Assembly: GCA_043788745.1 (NCBI GenBank)
Contig: JAYVTO010000143.1
Coordinates: 1-7,924 of the forward strand
Length of the DNA stretch: 7,924 nt
From: JBBQWZ01 sp043788745
Lineage (GTDB): Bacteria > Acidobacteriota > Terriglobia > Bryobacterales > Bryobacteraceae
Direction: 5' to 3'
This document shows, in pieces, positions 1 to 5,793 of this stretch. Position 1 is the stretch's first letter. Every line of letters starts with the position of its first letter. A model generated the notes under the pieces. It did not search any database, was not told the origin of the DNA, and saw only the letters and a program-made list of their open reading frames with translations. A program made the position numbers and the translations under genes.

Positions 1-880
1 ACTCACTTCGTTCGTGGTTCTTTGCTGGCGAGTGGCTTGCGGTGCTTTGTTCGCGGCCTTTTGCGAGAGCGGCTCGGGCAGCGTCTAGTTCGTTCAACAG
101 GTCTTCGATTTCGGGATAGGCTCCGTCGCGTTCGAGGATGACGGTGAGGCGGCCTTGGGCGCGCCGGGCGACTTCCGTGAGGAGATGAAAGACGCTTTGG
201 GGGACGGGATGTTTGTGATCGTCGAGCAAGCGGCCCTCGGGGAGAAAGCGTCCGCCGGCGATGTGGATGAGTTCAACGTGTTCGAGTGGCAGGGCGGCGA
301 GGCAATCGGCGGCGTTGGCGCGCCAGGGGCTGTTCGCGAGATTGACGGCGTTGGTGACGACGTTGTGGAGATCGAGAAGCAGGCCCGCTCCGGATTGCAT
401 GGCGATACCAGAGAGCCATTCGGCGTCGCCCATGGTGCTGCCGGGAGGATCGAACAGGGTTGCGATGTTCTCCATGTGAGGCGCTGTGCCGCAGATGCGC
501 CGGGCGCGTTCGATGTTGGCGGCTGTCGAGTCGATGGTCGCGTGGTTACGCGGCGGCTGGGCGAGATGGCCGATCTCGATGCCGGCAGCGCGGACGAAGG
601 CGAGATGCTCGCTCCAGGCTTCGGGGCGGACGGCGTCGAGGACGCGGGCCATGGTTTCGAGGCGCTTGTCGTCGACTTTCGTTGTCGAGGCGAGGCCCAG
701 GCCGATGCCGTGCAGCAGCACAGGGCGCTGCGCGGAGAGGGTGCGAAGGGCGCGGGTCTCTTTGGTTGGCGCTCCGAAGAAGTCGTCGGCGATGACTTCG
801 AGGACGTCGATGCGGTGGAGGTTGGAGAGGATGCCCGCGGCGAGTTCGCCCCGCCAGCCGATGCCTACGCGGTCGGTCAC
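1..880 (-). CDS. DUF692 / MNIO-family protein, C-terminus beyond window
   Basis: The minus strand is open for 293 codons from a GTG at 880 to the left edge, with no stop in the window. The start is forced: an in-frame TGA lies three codons upstream (890-892), and there is no other early start. The family signature blocks occur in order: GIGWRGEL (6-13), LHGIGLGL (56-63), WSEHLAFVRAAGIEIGHL (89-106), MENIATLFDPPGSTM (136-150), LLDLHNVVTNAVN (168-180), ELIHIAGG (203-210), LLDDHKHPVP (218-227) and VILERDG (247-253). These His/Glu/Asp-rich blocks are where DUF692 TIM-barrel proteins bind iron. Characterised relatives (MbnB, TglH) oxidatively modify cysteines of ribosomal peptides; that this one does so is inference. 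The usual VPD motif reads VPQ here. It lies 103 bases downstream of a Cys-tailed membrane protein on the same strand. The last ten visible residues (SPAKNHERSE) are encoded by a dispersed repeat. Family call is strong; substrate unknown. Confidence 0.93.
   Translation of the reverse strand, partial: MTDRVGIGWRGELAAGILSNLHRIDVLEVIADDFFGAPTKETRALRTLSAQRPVLLHGIGLGLASTTKVDDKRLETMARVLDAVRPEAWSEHLAFVRAAGIEIGHLAQPPRNHATIDSTAANIERARRICGTAPHMENIATLFDPPGSTMGDAEWLSGIAMQSGAGLLLDLHNVVTNAVNLANSPWRANAADCLAALPLEHVELIHIAGGRFLPEGRLLDDHKHPVPQSVFHLLTEVARRAQGRLTVILERDGAYPEIEDLLNELDAARAALAKGREQSTASHSPAKNHERSE
2..32. repeat. Dispersed short repeat, copy 1 (inside the DUF692 3' end)
   Basis: The string CTCACTTCGTTCG followed by a GG-TCTTT-GGCGAG pattern recurs at 5644-5674 in the same orientation, with about five differences over 31 positions. 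This copy is read as the C-terminal residues SPAKNHERSE of the DUF692 protein. The other copy is intergenic, so the repeat rather than the protein appears to determine this sequence. The element may extend past the left edge. Confidence 0.6.
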
Positions 881-910
881 GGGGTGATCTCACGCAGGGT
901 CGGCGTGTGC

Positions 911-949
911 CCGCTCCCGACGGCGCCCTTTGGGCCCCTCTGGTCGCGG
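911..949. repeat. 39-base palindromic intergenic repeat, copy A
   Basis: Starts CCGCTCCCGACGG and ends TGGTCGCGG. It matches copy B (2108-2146) at 35 of 39 positions without gaps and in the same orientation. The core is an inverted repeat, GGCGCCC/GGGCCCC around a TTT loop, with one mismatch. It sits in the 103-base gap between the TIGR04222-like gene and the DUF692 gene, so as RNA it could act as a weak terminator, a processing site or a stabiliser between the two. It looks like a REP-type element; no mobile gene is near. Confidence 0.75.
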
Positions 950-983
950 GCGTCAGACAGAGTCGACATGCGATTGCACGACA

Positions 984-1868
984 CTAGCTGCCGCAGCCGC
1001 CACAGCCGCCTCCACAGCCTCCACCGCAGGATGATCCTCCGGAATCACCGGAGGACGACGAGGATCCGCAGGAAGAGCTTGCCGCGTCGCTCGACGAGGC
1101 CTGCGGGAAAACTTGCCGCACGTAAGGATATGCGAGCGCGGGCATGGAGGCCATTCCGAATACGGCGGCAAGCATGGCGGCCTGGCTGGGGTTGGCTTGC
1201 ACTCTCGATGCGCTGGTAGCAGTCTTCAGGCGGGAGAAGAGGGTTTGCAAGTCCTCCAGCATCGTCGAACCAAGAGCGGTGAGCCTTGGGAACGAGATCA
1301 GCGCGCCGGCGACGGCCGATAGCACCATGAGGATCATCAGGAAGCCGATATTGGTTCGGTCGCGCGCCAGAGCTACGGCGATCTTGATGACGCCGATGAG
1401 GGCGAGGAAGCCGACGCCAACCGCCACTGTTGTGAAGCGCTGTTGTTTCTGCCGCGGGGACGGAAGCGCGCCGAGTTCCTGCAAGCGCTCGTAGTAGTGG
1501 CGGCCCGCCTCGATGACGCGGCGGTCGTTGAACAGGCCGGCTGGTTTCGGGGAGTCTTTGAAGTAGGCGATGACGGCTTGCTCAAACTGGTTGCGGGCGT
1601 TCTTAGCGGCTTCGTGGTTGAGTTTAATTTTGCCGTCGGGACCGGCTTGTAGAAGTTTACGTTCGATCAGCGAGACGGTGGCGACGCGCGCGGATTCGTC
1701 GATTCCACCGCGAAGCGCGGCGATCAGGTAGGGGTCCGAGGTGTCGAATTGCGGGGCGTCGCCGCCTTCGTTGAGTTTGCGGAAGTAGTGCAGGCCGATG
1801 ATGACTGCAATGGCGAGCACGAGGTAGAAGAACAGGAATGCAGGACCGGTGAGGTCGAAGGGATTCAT
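984..1868 (-). CDS. TIGR04222-like membrane protein with Ser/Gly/Cys-rich C-terminal tail
   Basis: A 294-residue protein. It starts MNPFDLTGPAFLFFYLVLAI, a membrane helix at about 9-27, and continues with a soluble part containing DPYLIAALRGG, both typical of the TIGR04222 domain as I recall it. Two further helices lie at about 146-165 and 173-192 (LALIGVIKIAVAL; LMILMVLSAVAGALI). The tail from about residue 257 is almost only Ser, Gly and Cys and ends in GGCGS. All five cysteines of the protein (267, 281, 285, 289, 292) are in this tail, at regular Gly-spaced positions. The ATG start is forced: the frame back to the preceding in-frame TGA has no other start codon. A DUF692 gene follows on the same strand, which suggests that the tail is modified by that enzyme or binds metal; this is inference. 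The protein may equally be a surface or envelope component of unknown role. Its start codon overlaps the stop of a small upstream ORF. Confidence 0.88.
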   Translation of the reverse strand: MNPFDLTGPAFLFFYLVLAIAVIIGLHYFRKLNEGGDAPQFDTSDPYLIAALRGGIDESARVATVSLIERKLLQAGPDGKIKLNHEAAKNARNQFEQAVIAYFKDSPKPAGLFNDRRVIEAGRHYYERLQELGALPSPRQKQQRFTTVAVGVGFLALIGVIKIAVALARDRTNIGFLMILMVLSAVAGALISFPRLTALGSTMLEDLQTLFSRLKTATSASRVQANPSQAAMLAAVFGMASMPALAYPYVRQVFPQASSSDAASSSCGSSSSSGDSGGSSCGGGCGGGCGGCGS

Positions 1869-2014
1869 TTTGTGCTGGCACTGCGGCTCGGTTGCCGCAG
1901 AACCACCTCCAGGGTGGCGATCCCCGGGATCGCCGAGTTCATCTTTGTTTCTTCACTCATAATGACGATTTTGTGAGACGCGGAGTTCGTGAACTTCTTG
2001 TGACTCTCTGACAT
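1865..2014 (-). CDS. Candidate 49-residue leader ORF overlapping the membrane protein gene
   Basis: A short minus-strand ORF of 49 codons starts at ATG 2014 and ends in a TGA that shares four bases (ATGA) with the start of the TIGR04222-like gene. An internal ATG at 1960 would give a 31-residue version. The product starts MSESHKKFTNSASHK, is polar, and has no cysteine, membrane helix or signal peptide, so it is not an obvious precursor peptide. I see no good ribosome binding site before either start. The overlap is of the kind used for translational coupling. The ORF also runs through three hairpins, so its translation could open the structured region before the next gene. I do not recognise the protein. 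It may equally be non-coding leader. Confidence 0.3.
   Translation of the reverse strand: MSESHKKFTNSASHKIVIMSEETKMNSAIPGIATLEVVLRQPSRSASTK
1881..1934 (-). promoter_or_regulatory. Three consecutive hairpins just before the TIGR04222-like start
   Basis: Three perfect inverted repeats follow each other in the 66 bases before the start codon at 1868. One has 8-bp arms GGCGATCC/GGATCGCC with a 3-base loop (1916-1934). The second has 5-bp arms CCACC/GGTGG with a 5-base loop (1903-1917). The third has 7-bp arms CTGCGGC/GCCGCAG with a 6-base loop (1881-1900), 12 bases before the ATG. The first two share two bases, so they would compete at the edge. The only strong Shine-Dalgarno-like string nearby, GGAGGTGG on the minus strand, lies in the loop and 3' arm of the middle hairpin. 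The sites are seen directly; a role in controlling translation is inference. Confidence 0.45.
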
Positions 2015-2173
2015 TGCTATTTTAGTGCGGCGCGAATACCGGGGCGGCGGTCGGCTCGATTTGCTGGGCTGTAGTCATTTCCGTTACCGACTGGCCCTTC
2101 GGTTGGTCCGCTCCCGACGGGGCCCTTCGGGCCCCATTGGTCGCGGCTCGGATTGGGCGCTGTACGCAGATCA
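1935..2173. other. Intergenic stretch between the nucleotidyltransferase and the membrane protein genes
   Basis: The part at about 1935-2030 is clearly richer in A and T than the surroundings and probably holds the promoter of the TIGR04222-like gene. TAAAAT (minus strand, about 2019-2024) could serve as a -10 box, but I see no convincing -35 partner. The part at about 2085-2146 is made of GC-rich palindromic repeat. A 18-codon minus-strand frame (2022-2078, MTTAQQIEP...) is too short to call. No other gene is visible. Confidence 0.5.
2108..2146. repeat. 39-base palindromic intergenic repeat, copy B
   Basis: Same element as 911-949, with a perfect 7-bp core hairpin GGGGCCC-TTC-GGGCCCC. Outer CGAC and GTCG bases can extend the stem. 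A shorter related unit lies directly before it (about 2086-2107: GACTGGCCCTTCGGTTGGTC), so the element appears partly duplicated in tandem here. It lies downstream of the nucleotidyltransferase gene stop (2174) and could serve as its terminator-like structure, although no T tract follows. Confidence 0.75.
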
Positions 2174-2893
2174 CTATGGCTGCAGCGCGAGGGCTCGCTG
2201 GCGCATGTGCTCGGCGAGGGCGAGCAGCGAATAGAGCGCCGGTTCAGCGGCGCCTTCGGGTAAGGTGCGTTGTTCACGGACCGCAGAAAGCTGCGCGGGG
2301 AGTTGTGCCCAGGCGAAGTTGGTGGCGGCGATGGCGGCGAGGGCGTGCTTGCCGGAGCTGTCGGGATGTTGTTCGAGTTCGAGAAGCGTGGCGGCGGCAG
2401 CGCGGATGGGTCCGGCGGATTCGGCGAGGAGGGTGATCAATTCGTCTTCGTTGCGTAAACGAAGCGTCATCGCGTTGCGAAGGCGGAGGATCAGATTCAA
2501 GAGAACCTGGCGGACGCGGAAGATTCCGGCGGCGCGGGGGACTCCGGCGTTTGTGAAGGGGTCGCTTCCGAACAGGACGAGACGGCGACGGGCGACGTCG
2601 GCGAACTTGACGGTAAAGGCTTCGGCAGCCGAGACGATCTCGTCTTCCAAGAGAAACATGACTTGCGAGCGCAGCGCGGCCTGCGCCGTGACCATCGCGG
2701 GATGGAAGGCTTGCACGGCAGGTTGGCGGAATTCACGAATGACGAGGATGAGATTGATGTCGGAGGTGGGGCGAAGGGCGTCTTCGGCGGCGCTGCCATA
2801 GAGGACGACCGAGATGAGCGCCGGGCCGAAGGCTTGTTTCGCGGCTTCAGTGAATTGCGCGAGGCCTTGTTCGATGGCTGGAGGGAGTGGCAT
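2174..2893 (-). CDS. Nucleotidyltransferase-fold protein with GS...SDxN motif
   Basis: A 239-residue protein. Residues 25-51 carry the pol-beta/MNT-type nucleotidyltransferase signature: a beta strand (ISVVLYGSAAEDALRP) followed by TSDINLILV. The GS pair is at 33-34 and the first metal-binding Asp is at 45. The position of the usual second Asp is Asn47, so normal two-metal catalysis is doubtful. I recall related proteins with SDVN at this site, so it may be a family trait rather than a mutation. The C-terminal half is mostly alpha-helical with many Ala, Leu and Arg, resembling a helical bundle that often follows such domains. It starts 6 bases after the stop of the secreted hydrolase gene, so they are probably cotranscribed. 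Substrate and partner are unknown. There is no antitoxin-like gene beside it, so a toxin-antitoxin role is not supported. Confidence 0.8.
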   Translation of the reverse strand: MPLPPAIEQGLAQFTEAAKQAFGPALISVVLYGSAAEDALRPTSDINLILVIREFRQPAVQAFHPAMVTAQAALRSQVMFLLEDEIVSAAEAFTVKFADVARRRLVLFGSDPFTNAGVPRAAGIFRVRQVLLNLILRLRNAMTLRLRNEDELITLLAESAGPIRAAAATLLELEQHPDSSGKHALAAIAATNFAWAQLPAQLSAVREQRTLPEGAAEPALYSLLALAEHMRQRALALQP

Positions 2894-2899
2894 GGGGTT

Positions 2900-4276
2900 C
2901 TACTTTCGAGGGGCGTGGAAGGTGGTCCAGGGCTTGGAGTCCATATCGCGAAGGGCGGGTCGCTGCCATGTAAATTCCGGGTGCGCGGCGAGGTGTGCGG
3001 CGGCTTTGAAGTCGCGTCCGCAGGCGTGGCCGAGCGAGGCGGTGAGCGCCATGGCGGCGGCCATGGCGGAGTCGGTGACTTTGGATTGCACGGCACCGGC
3101 GGTTCCGTAGGGCGGCTGCCAGGGCTGGGAGCCGCGGGTCGAATCTTCGATGTGGCCGCAGAGGGTTCGCTCGCTGGCTTGGTCTTTGTTGGCGAAGGTG
3201 TCGAAGTGGTCGGCGAGGAACTTCTGCCCGAGGGCGACGTCGATGGCGCCTTTGTGTTCGGCCATCAGGTTGGTCCAGCGCAGGCGGCGGGCGTTGGGGC
3301 TGAGGCTCATGTTGCGGGTGTCAAACTCGGTTTCGTCTTTGATGAGCGCGGGATTCTCGGGGAAATTGGAGCCGATGAAGTAGCCGTCTTTGGTGCGTTC
3401 GAGGGTGACGTGTTTGAGACCGAGTTCGAGCTTGGCGATTTCGTTGGTATTGCGGTCGGCGACGAGCCAGGTGTTGGCGTAGCCGCCGTTGTTGCCGGCC
3501 TTCATGATGCGGGCGAAGTCGTCGATCGAGGACGAATACTGCATGGCTTTGCGCGCGCGGACGAATTCCGGGATGCCGTTGGGATCGAAGCCGGTGAATT
3601 GCGAGATGGTGGTTTCGGTGATGAGGATACCGGCGGAGTTGATGCCGAAGTCGTCGCCGGAGTGAATGAGGCCGGGCATGCCGTCCATGAGGATCTTATG
3701 GCCGTGCGCGGGGGTGATGTCGAACAGAATGTTCCAGCGCGTGCCGGTCACATAGTCGGTCCAGTTATTGTGGCCGATGACGACCTTGCCGTCCTTGGTA
3801 TAGCTACCAGTGGCGACGAAGGCGCTGCAGTGGTCGCCGGTGGGACGCTTGTCGCCTCGCTTTCCGGCTTGTGCGTCGGCGTAGGTGGTGTAGTAGGGAT
3901 CGAGTTCGAGCCAGGCGTTCATGGCGACGACGTCCCAGAGCTCGAGTTTGGAGCGTTTGGAGGCGAGGCCTTTTTGGAGGCCTTCGAGTTCTTCGCGATA
4001 TTCGGTTTCGATGCGCGGCCAAAGGACCTTTTCGGCGGCGGTGCGGAAGTAGGCCCAGTCTTTGGAGCCGTGCGTCATCGTGAGTTTGATGGCGGCGAAG
4101 GCATCTTCAATTTCGCGGGCGAGAAGGGAGCCGTGCTGGAAGCCGATCTCGGCGGGCTTACCTTCGAGGTGAACGAGGATCCAGCCGTTCTCAGCGGGCT
4201 TGCGGAAGGCTTTGGCACCGGCGGTAGTAGTGAGAAGGAGTAGCGCTGGGATCAGCCAGAGCGCTGGGGTTCGCAT
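2900..4276 (-). CDS. Secreted phospholipase B-like / C45-type Ntn hydrolase
   Basis: A 458-residue protein. Residues 1-23 form a signal peptide (MRTPALWLIPALLLLTTTAG, likely cut after AKA). GFQHGSLLA at 45-53 resembles the opening of C45/phospholipase B-like Ntn hydrolases. The key block is DHCSAFVATGS, then GKVVIGHNNWTDY, with Cys150 the expected nucleophile set free by self-cleavage before it. The following GLIHSGDDFGINSAGILITE and GYANTWLVAD blocks resemble the phospholipase B-like family (PLBD/LAMA). These enzymes cleave amide or ester bonds, for instance fatty acyl bonds; the substrate here is not known. It probably acts in the periplasm or outside. A nucleotidyltransferase-fold gene follows after 6 bases. 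The ATG at 4276 is chosen because it gives a full signal peptide; the ribosome binding site is weak. Confidence 0.85.
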   Translation of the reverse strand: MRTPALWLIPALLLLTTTAGAKAFRKPAENGWILVHLEGKPAEIGFQHGSLLAREIEDAFAAIKLTMTHGSKDWAYFRTAAEKVLWPRIETEYREELEGLQKGLASKRSKLELWDVVAMNAWLELDPYYTTYADAQAGKRGDKRPTGDHCSAFVATGSYTKDGKVVIGHNNWTDYVTGTRWNILFDITPAHGHKILMDGMPGLIHSGDDFGINSAGILITETTISQFTGFDPNGIPEFVRARKAMQYSSSIDDFARIMKAGNNGGYANTWLVADRNTNEIAKLELGLKHVTLERTKDGYFIGSNFPENPALIKDETEFDTRNMSLSPNARRLRWTNLMAEHKGAIDVALGQKFLADHFDTFANKDQASERTLCGHIEDSTRGSQPWQPPYGTAGAVQSKVTDSAMAAAMALTASLGHACGRDFKAAAHLAAHPEFTWQRPALRDMDSKPWTTFHAPRK

Positions 4277-4333
4277 GGTCTTTTCATTATGCGGCAGCGT
4301 GAACGGTGGAGTTTGGATGCAGGCATCGTTGGG

Positions 4334-4908
4334 TCAAACTCCGTCGTAGATCGCCTTTTGCGACAGCGAGCATGCTGGGGACTCCATCGCAATTAGGCCT
4401 TGCAACTTGGTCAGCGTATGAATCGTCCATGGTCTTCGAGGCTTGCGCGCATCGTGCTCGACGCGGCACCGGTCCTGTGAGACAAGGAGGATCTCGCGGA
4501 CCGAGGGGATGGCCTGATACTCGGTGAGCTGGATCCGGCGGTCGAACTGCCCGGTGGATTTCGAGAGGACTTCCACAATCAGGACGGGGTTGATCAGCGT
4601 GTCTTTCTAGCAGTCGGAGAATTGCCGTTTTCGCAGACCGCGACGAGGTCCGGATCGTAATAGCCTACAGAGGCAGCGACGCGCGTGTCCCTCGCATACA
4701 TTTCGCATCGGCTATGGCGCAATGGAGTTCTGAGCTCGGCGGCGATATTTAGGGTAATCAGCGCATGCTCGCGCGACGCACCCGCCATCGCAAAAATCTC
4801 GCCGTCATACAATGCGCTTTTGTACGGAGCCTGGCGTTCGAGCAGAAGGCACTCTTGTGCGATGAAGCGGCGACGGAGCTTGCGTGCGATGAAGGCGGCG
4901 GCGCTCAT
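4334..4908 (-). pseudogene. Broken Uma2-family (DUF820, PD-(D/E)xK-like) gene
   Basis: Two minus-strand frames together give one Uma2-family protein. The first (4908 down to about 4625) has YDGEIFAMAGASREHALI and YYDPDLVAVCEN. The second (from about 4625 down to 4334) has VLIVEVLSKSTGQFDRRI, EYQAIPSVREILLV and a normal end. The break lies at about 4619-4626 and fits the loss of one base. After restoring the frame, an in-frame TAG remains at 4607-4609 where CAG would fit, so there are two separate lesions. The lysine expected after VEVLSxST...D is also not in place (DRRIQL), so the active site may be damaged. Uma2 proteins occur in many copies in some bacteria and are often called endonucleases, but their role is poorly known. 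The gene diverges from the broken gene at 4963. Confidence 0.82.
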
Positions 4909-4962
4909 TGCGGCCAGGATACCATTCAGGTGGTTTTACGGAACCCTTAAAATGGAGGGATT

Positions 4963-5540
4963 GTGAAGCGAGACTCCGATTCGTGGCATCATCCGGGTGT
5001 GAAGTTACTCATTATGTTTCTTGTTGCGATGGCAAACGCTGCCGACCCGGTTGCGTTGTTGGCACCGGGGCAGGCGTTGCCTTCGTTGAAGGGCGAGTTT
5101 CTGACGGGGAAGAAAGTGGAGTTGCCAGCGGCAATTTCCGGGAAGGCGGCGTTGCTGGCGATCGGATTCAGCCACGATTCGCGCTGGGCGTGGAGGCGTG
5201 GTCTAACCGGTTCCGGAAGGAATTCGCGCGGAATACGCTCGTGACCTGGTTGGAAGTGCCGATGATTGGCGGGATGGCGAAGATGGGCAAGTGGTTCATC
5301 GATTCGGGCATGCGGAAGGGGACGCCGAAAGAGTTGCAGGAGAATGTCATTACTGTGTACGGCGGAGTCGACCCGTGGAAGAAGCGGTTGGGGTTCGAGA
5401 ACAATCGTGACGCGCATCTGGTGCTGGTGGACAAGGCGGGCGTAGTGCAGTGGGTGCATCATGAGCGACTGGTGGATGACGCGATGAATGAAGGCAAGTT
5501 CGCGGAGTTGAAGGCGGCGATGGAGCGGGTGGCGCGCTGA
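4963..5540 (+). pseudogene. Frameshifted exported thioredoxin-fold / ATP10-like protein
   Basis: Two plus-strand frames join to give about 192 residues. The first part begins at GTG 4963 (GGAGGG just upstream) or, with a cleaner signal peptide (VKLLIMFLVAMANA), at GTG 4999. It continues APGQALPSLKGEFLTGKKV and KAALLAIGFSHDSR, like the first strands of a thioredoxin/AhpC fold. The second part, in the -1 frame, continues from about 5184 with GVEAWSNRFRKEF, VPMIGGMAKMGKWFI, GTPKELQENVITVYGG and AHLVLVDKAGVVQWVHH, and ends at TGA 5538-5540. The late block resembles the LLD..GRIRW region of ATP10-like proteins. There is no CxxC, so disulfide redox chemistry is unlikely. Loss of one base near 5180-5190 explains the break; a sequencing error or a programmed shift is possible. 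I see no slippery heptamer. Confidence 0.72.
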
Positions 5541-5598
5541 CGAGCGGGGTAGGGACGCGAGGATCGGTTGGGGTTAACGCGAGCAGTCGGCGGAGCAT

Positions 5599-5618
5599 CC
5601 CCGGGTTTACACCCGGGG
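5599..5618. repeat. Perfect 8-bp hairpin between convergent gene ends
   Basis: Arms CCCCGGGT and ACCCGGGG with a TTAC loop. It lies between the plus-strand broken gene (stop 5540) and the 3' end of minus-strand hpnE (5794), so it may work as a bidirectional terminator. No T tract follows on either strand, so a repeat of the REP type is equally possible. Confidence 0.5.
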
Positions 5619-5643
5619 TTAGAGCGGGCGCCGGTTTGATCCG

Positions 5644-5674
5644 CTCACTTCGTTCGCGGGTCTTTACCGGCGAG
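5644..5674. repeat. Dispersed short repeat, copy 2 (intergenic)
   Basis: Intergenic copy of the element at 2-32, lying between the broken ATP10-like gene and the 3' end of hpnE. It is preceded by CCG and contains the near-palindrome CCGCTCACTTCGTTCGCGG. Like the 39-base repeat it starts CCGCTC and has TCGCGG downstream, so the two repeat types may be related. Confidence 0.6.
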
Positions 5675-5793
5675 GTGCTGGGGGTTTCTTCAAAGTTCAA
5701 TAAGGTTGGGGTTCGGTGCTGATCTGGAACGCGCGACCTTACGGTCATCTCGGTTGCTGCCGGATTTGGCGCTTTTTAACTTGCGCAGTGCCC

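Larger units (their letters stand above)
5541..5793. other. Convergent intergenic stretch without a gene
   Basis: Holds the hairpin at 5599-5618, the dispersed repeat at 5644-5674 and a small inverted repeat GACC-TTAC-GGTC at about 5740-5752. No supported ORF or RNA gene was seen. Confidence 0.55.

Noticed and set aside
155..1219. Plus-strand open frame of 354 codons
   Set aside because: It is antisense to the DUF692 gene in the same codon phase and also overlaps the Cys-tail gene. The minus-strand product has clear family motifs and the plus-strand one has none.
2022..2078. 18-codon minus-strand ORF (MTTAQQIEP...)
   Set aside because: Too short, with no clear ribosome binding site and no recognised similarity.
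911..2146. CRISPR-like or mobile element flanked by repeats
   Set aside because: Only two copies with no regular spacers, and no transposase, integrase or Cas gene in the window.
2174..2893. Toxin-antitoxin (MNT/HEPN) system
   Set aside because: No HEPN or other small partner gene lies beside the nucleotidyltransferase; its neighbour is a secreted hydrolase.
2663..4243. Plus-strand open frame of 526 codons
   Set aside because: It is antisense to the phospholipase B-like gene; long shadow frames are common in GC-rich DNA. The product is Gly/Val/Glu-rich without a recognisable domain.
5160..5200. Programmed ribosomal frameshift in the ATP10-like gene
   Set aside because: No slippery heptamer or obvious downstream structure at the junction; a plain one-base loss is simpler.
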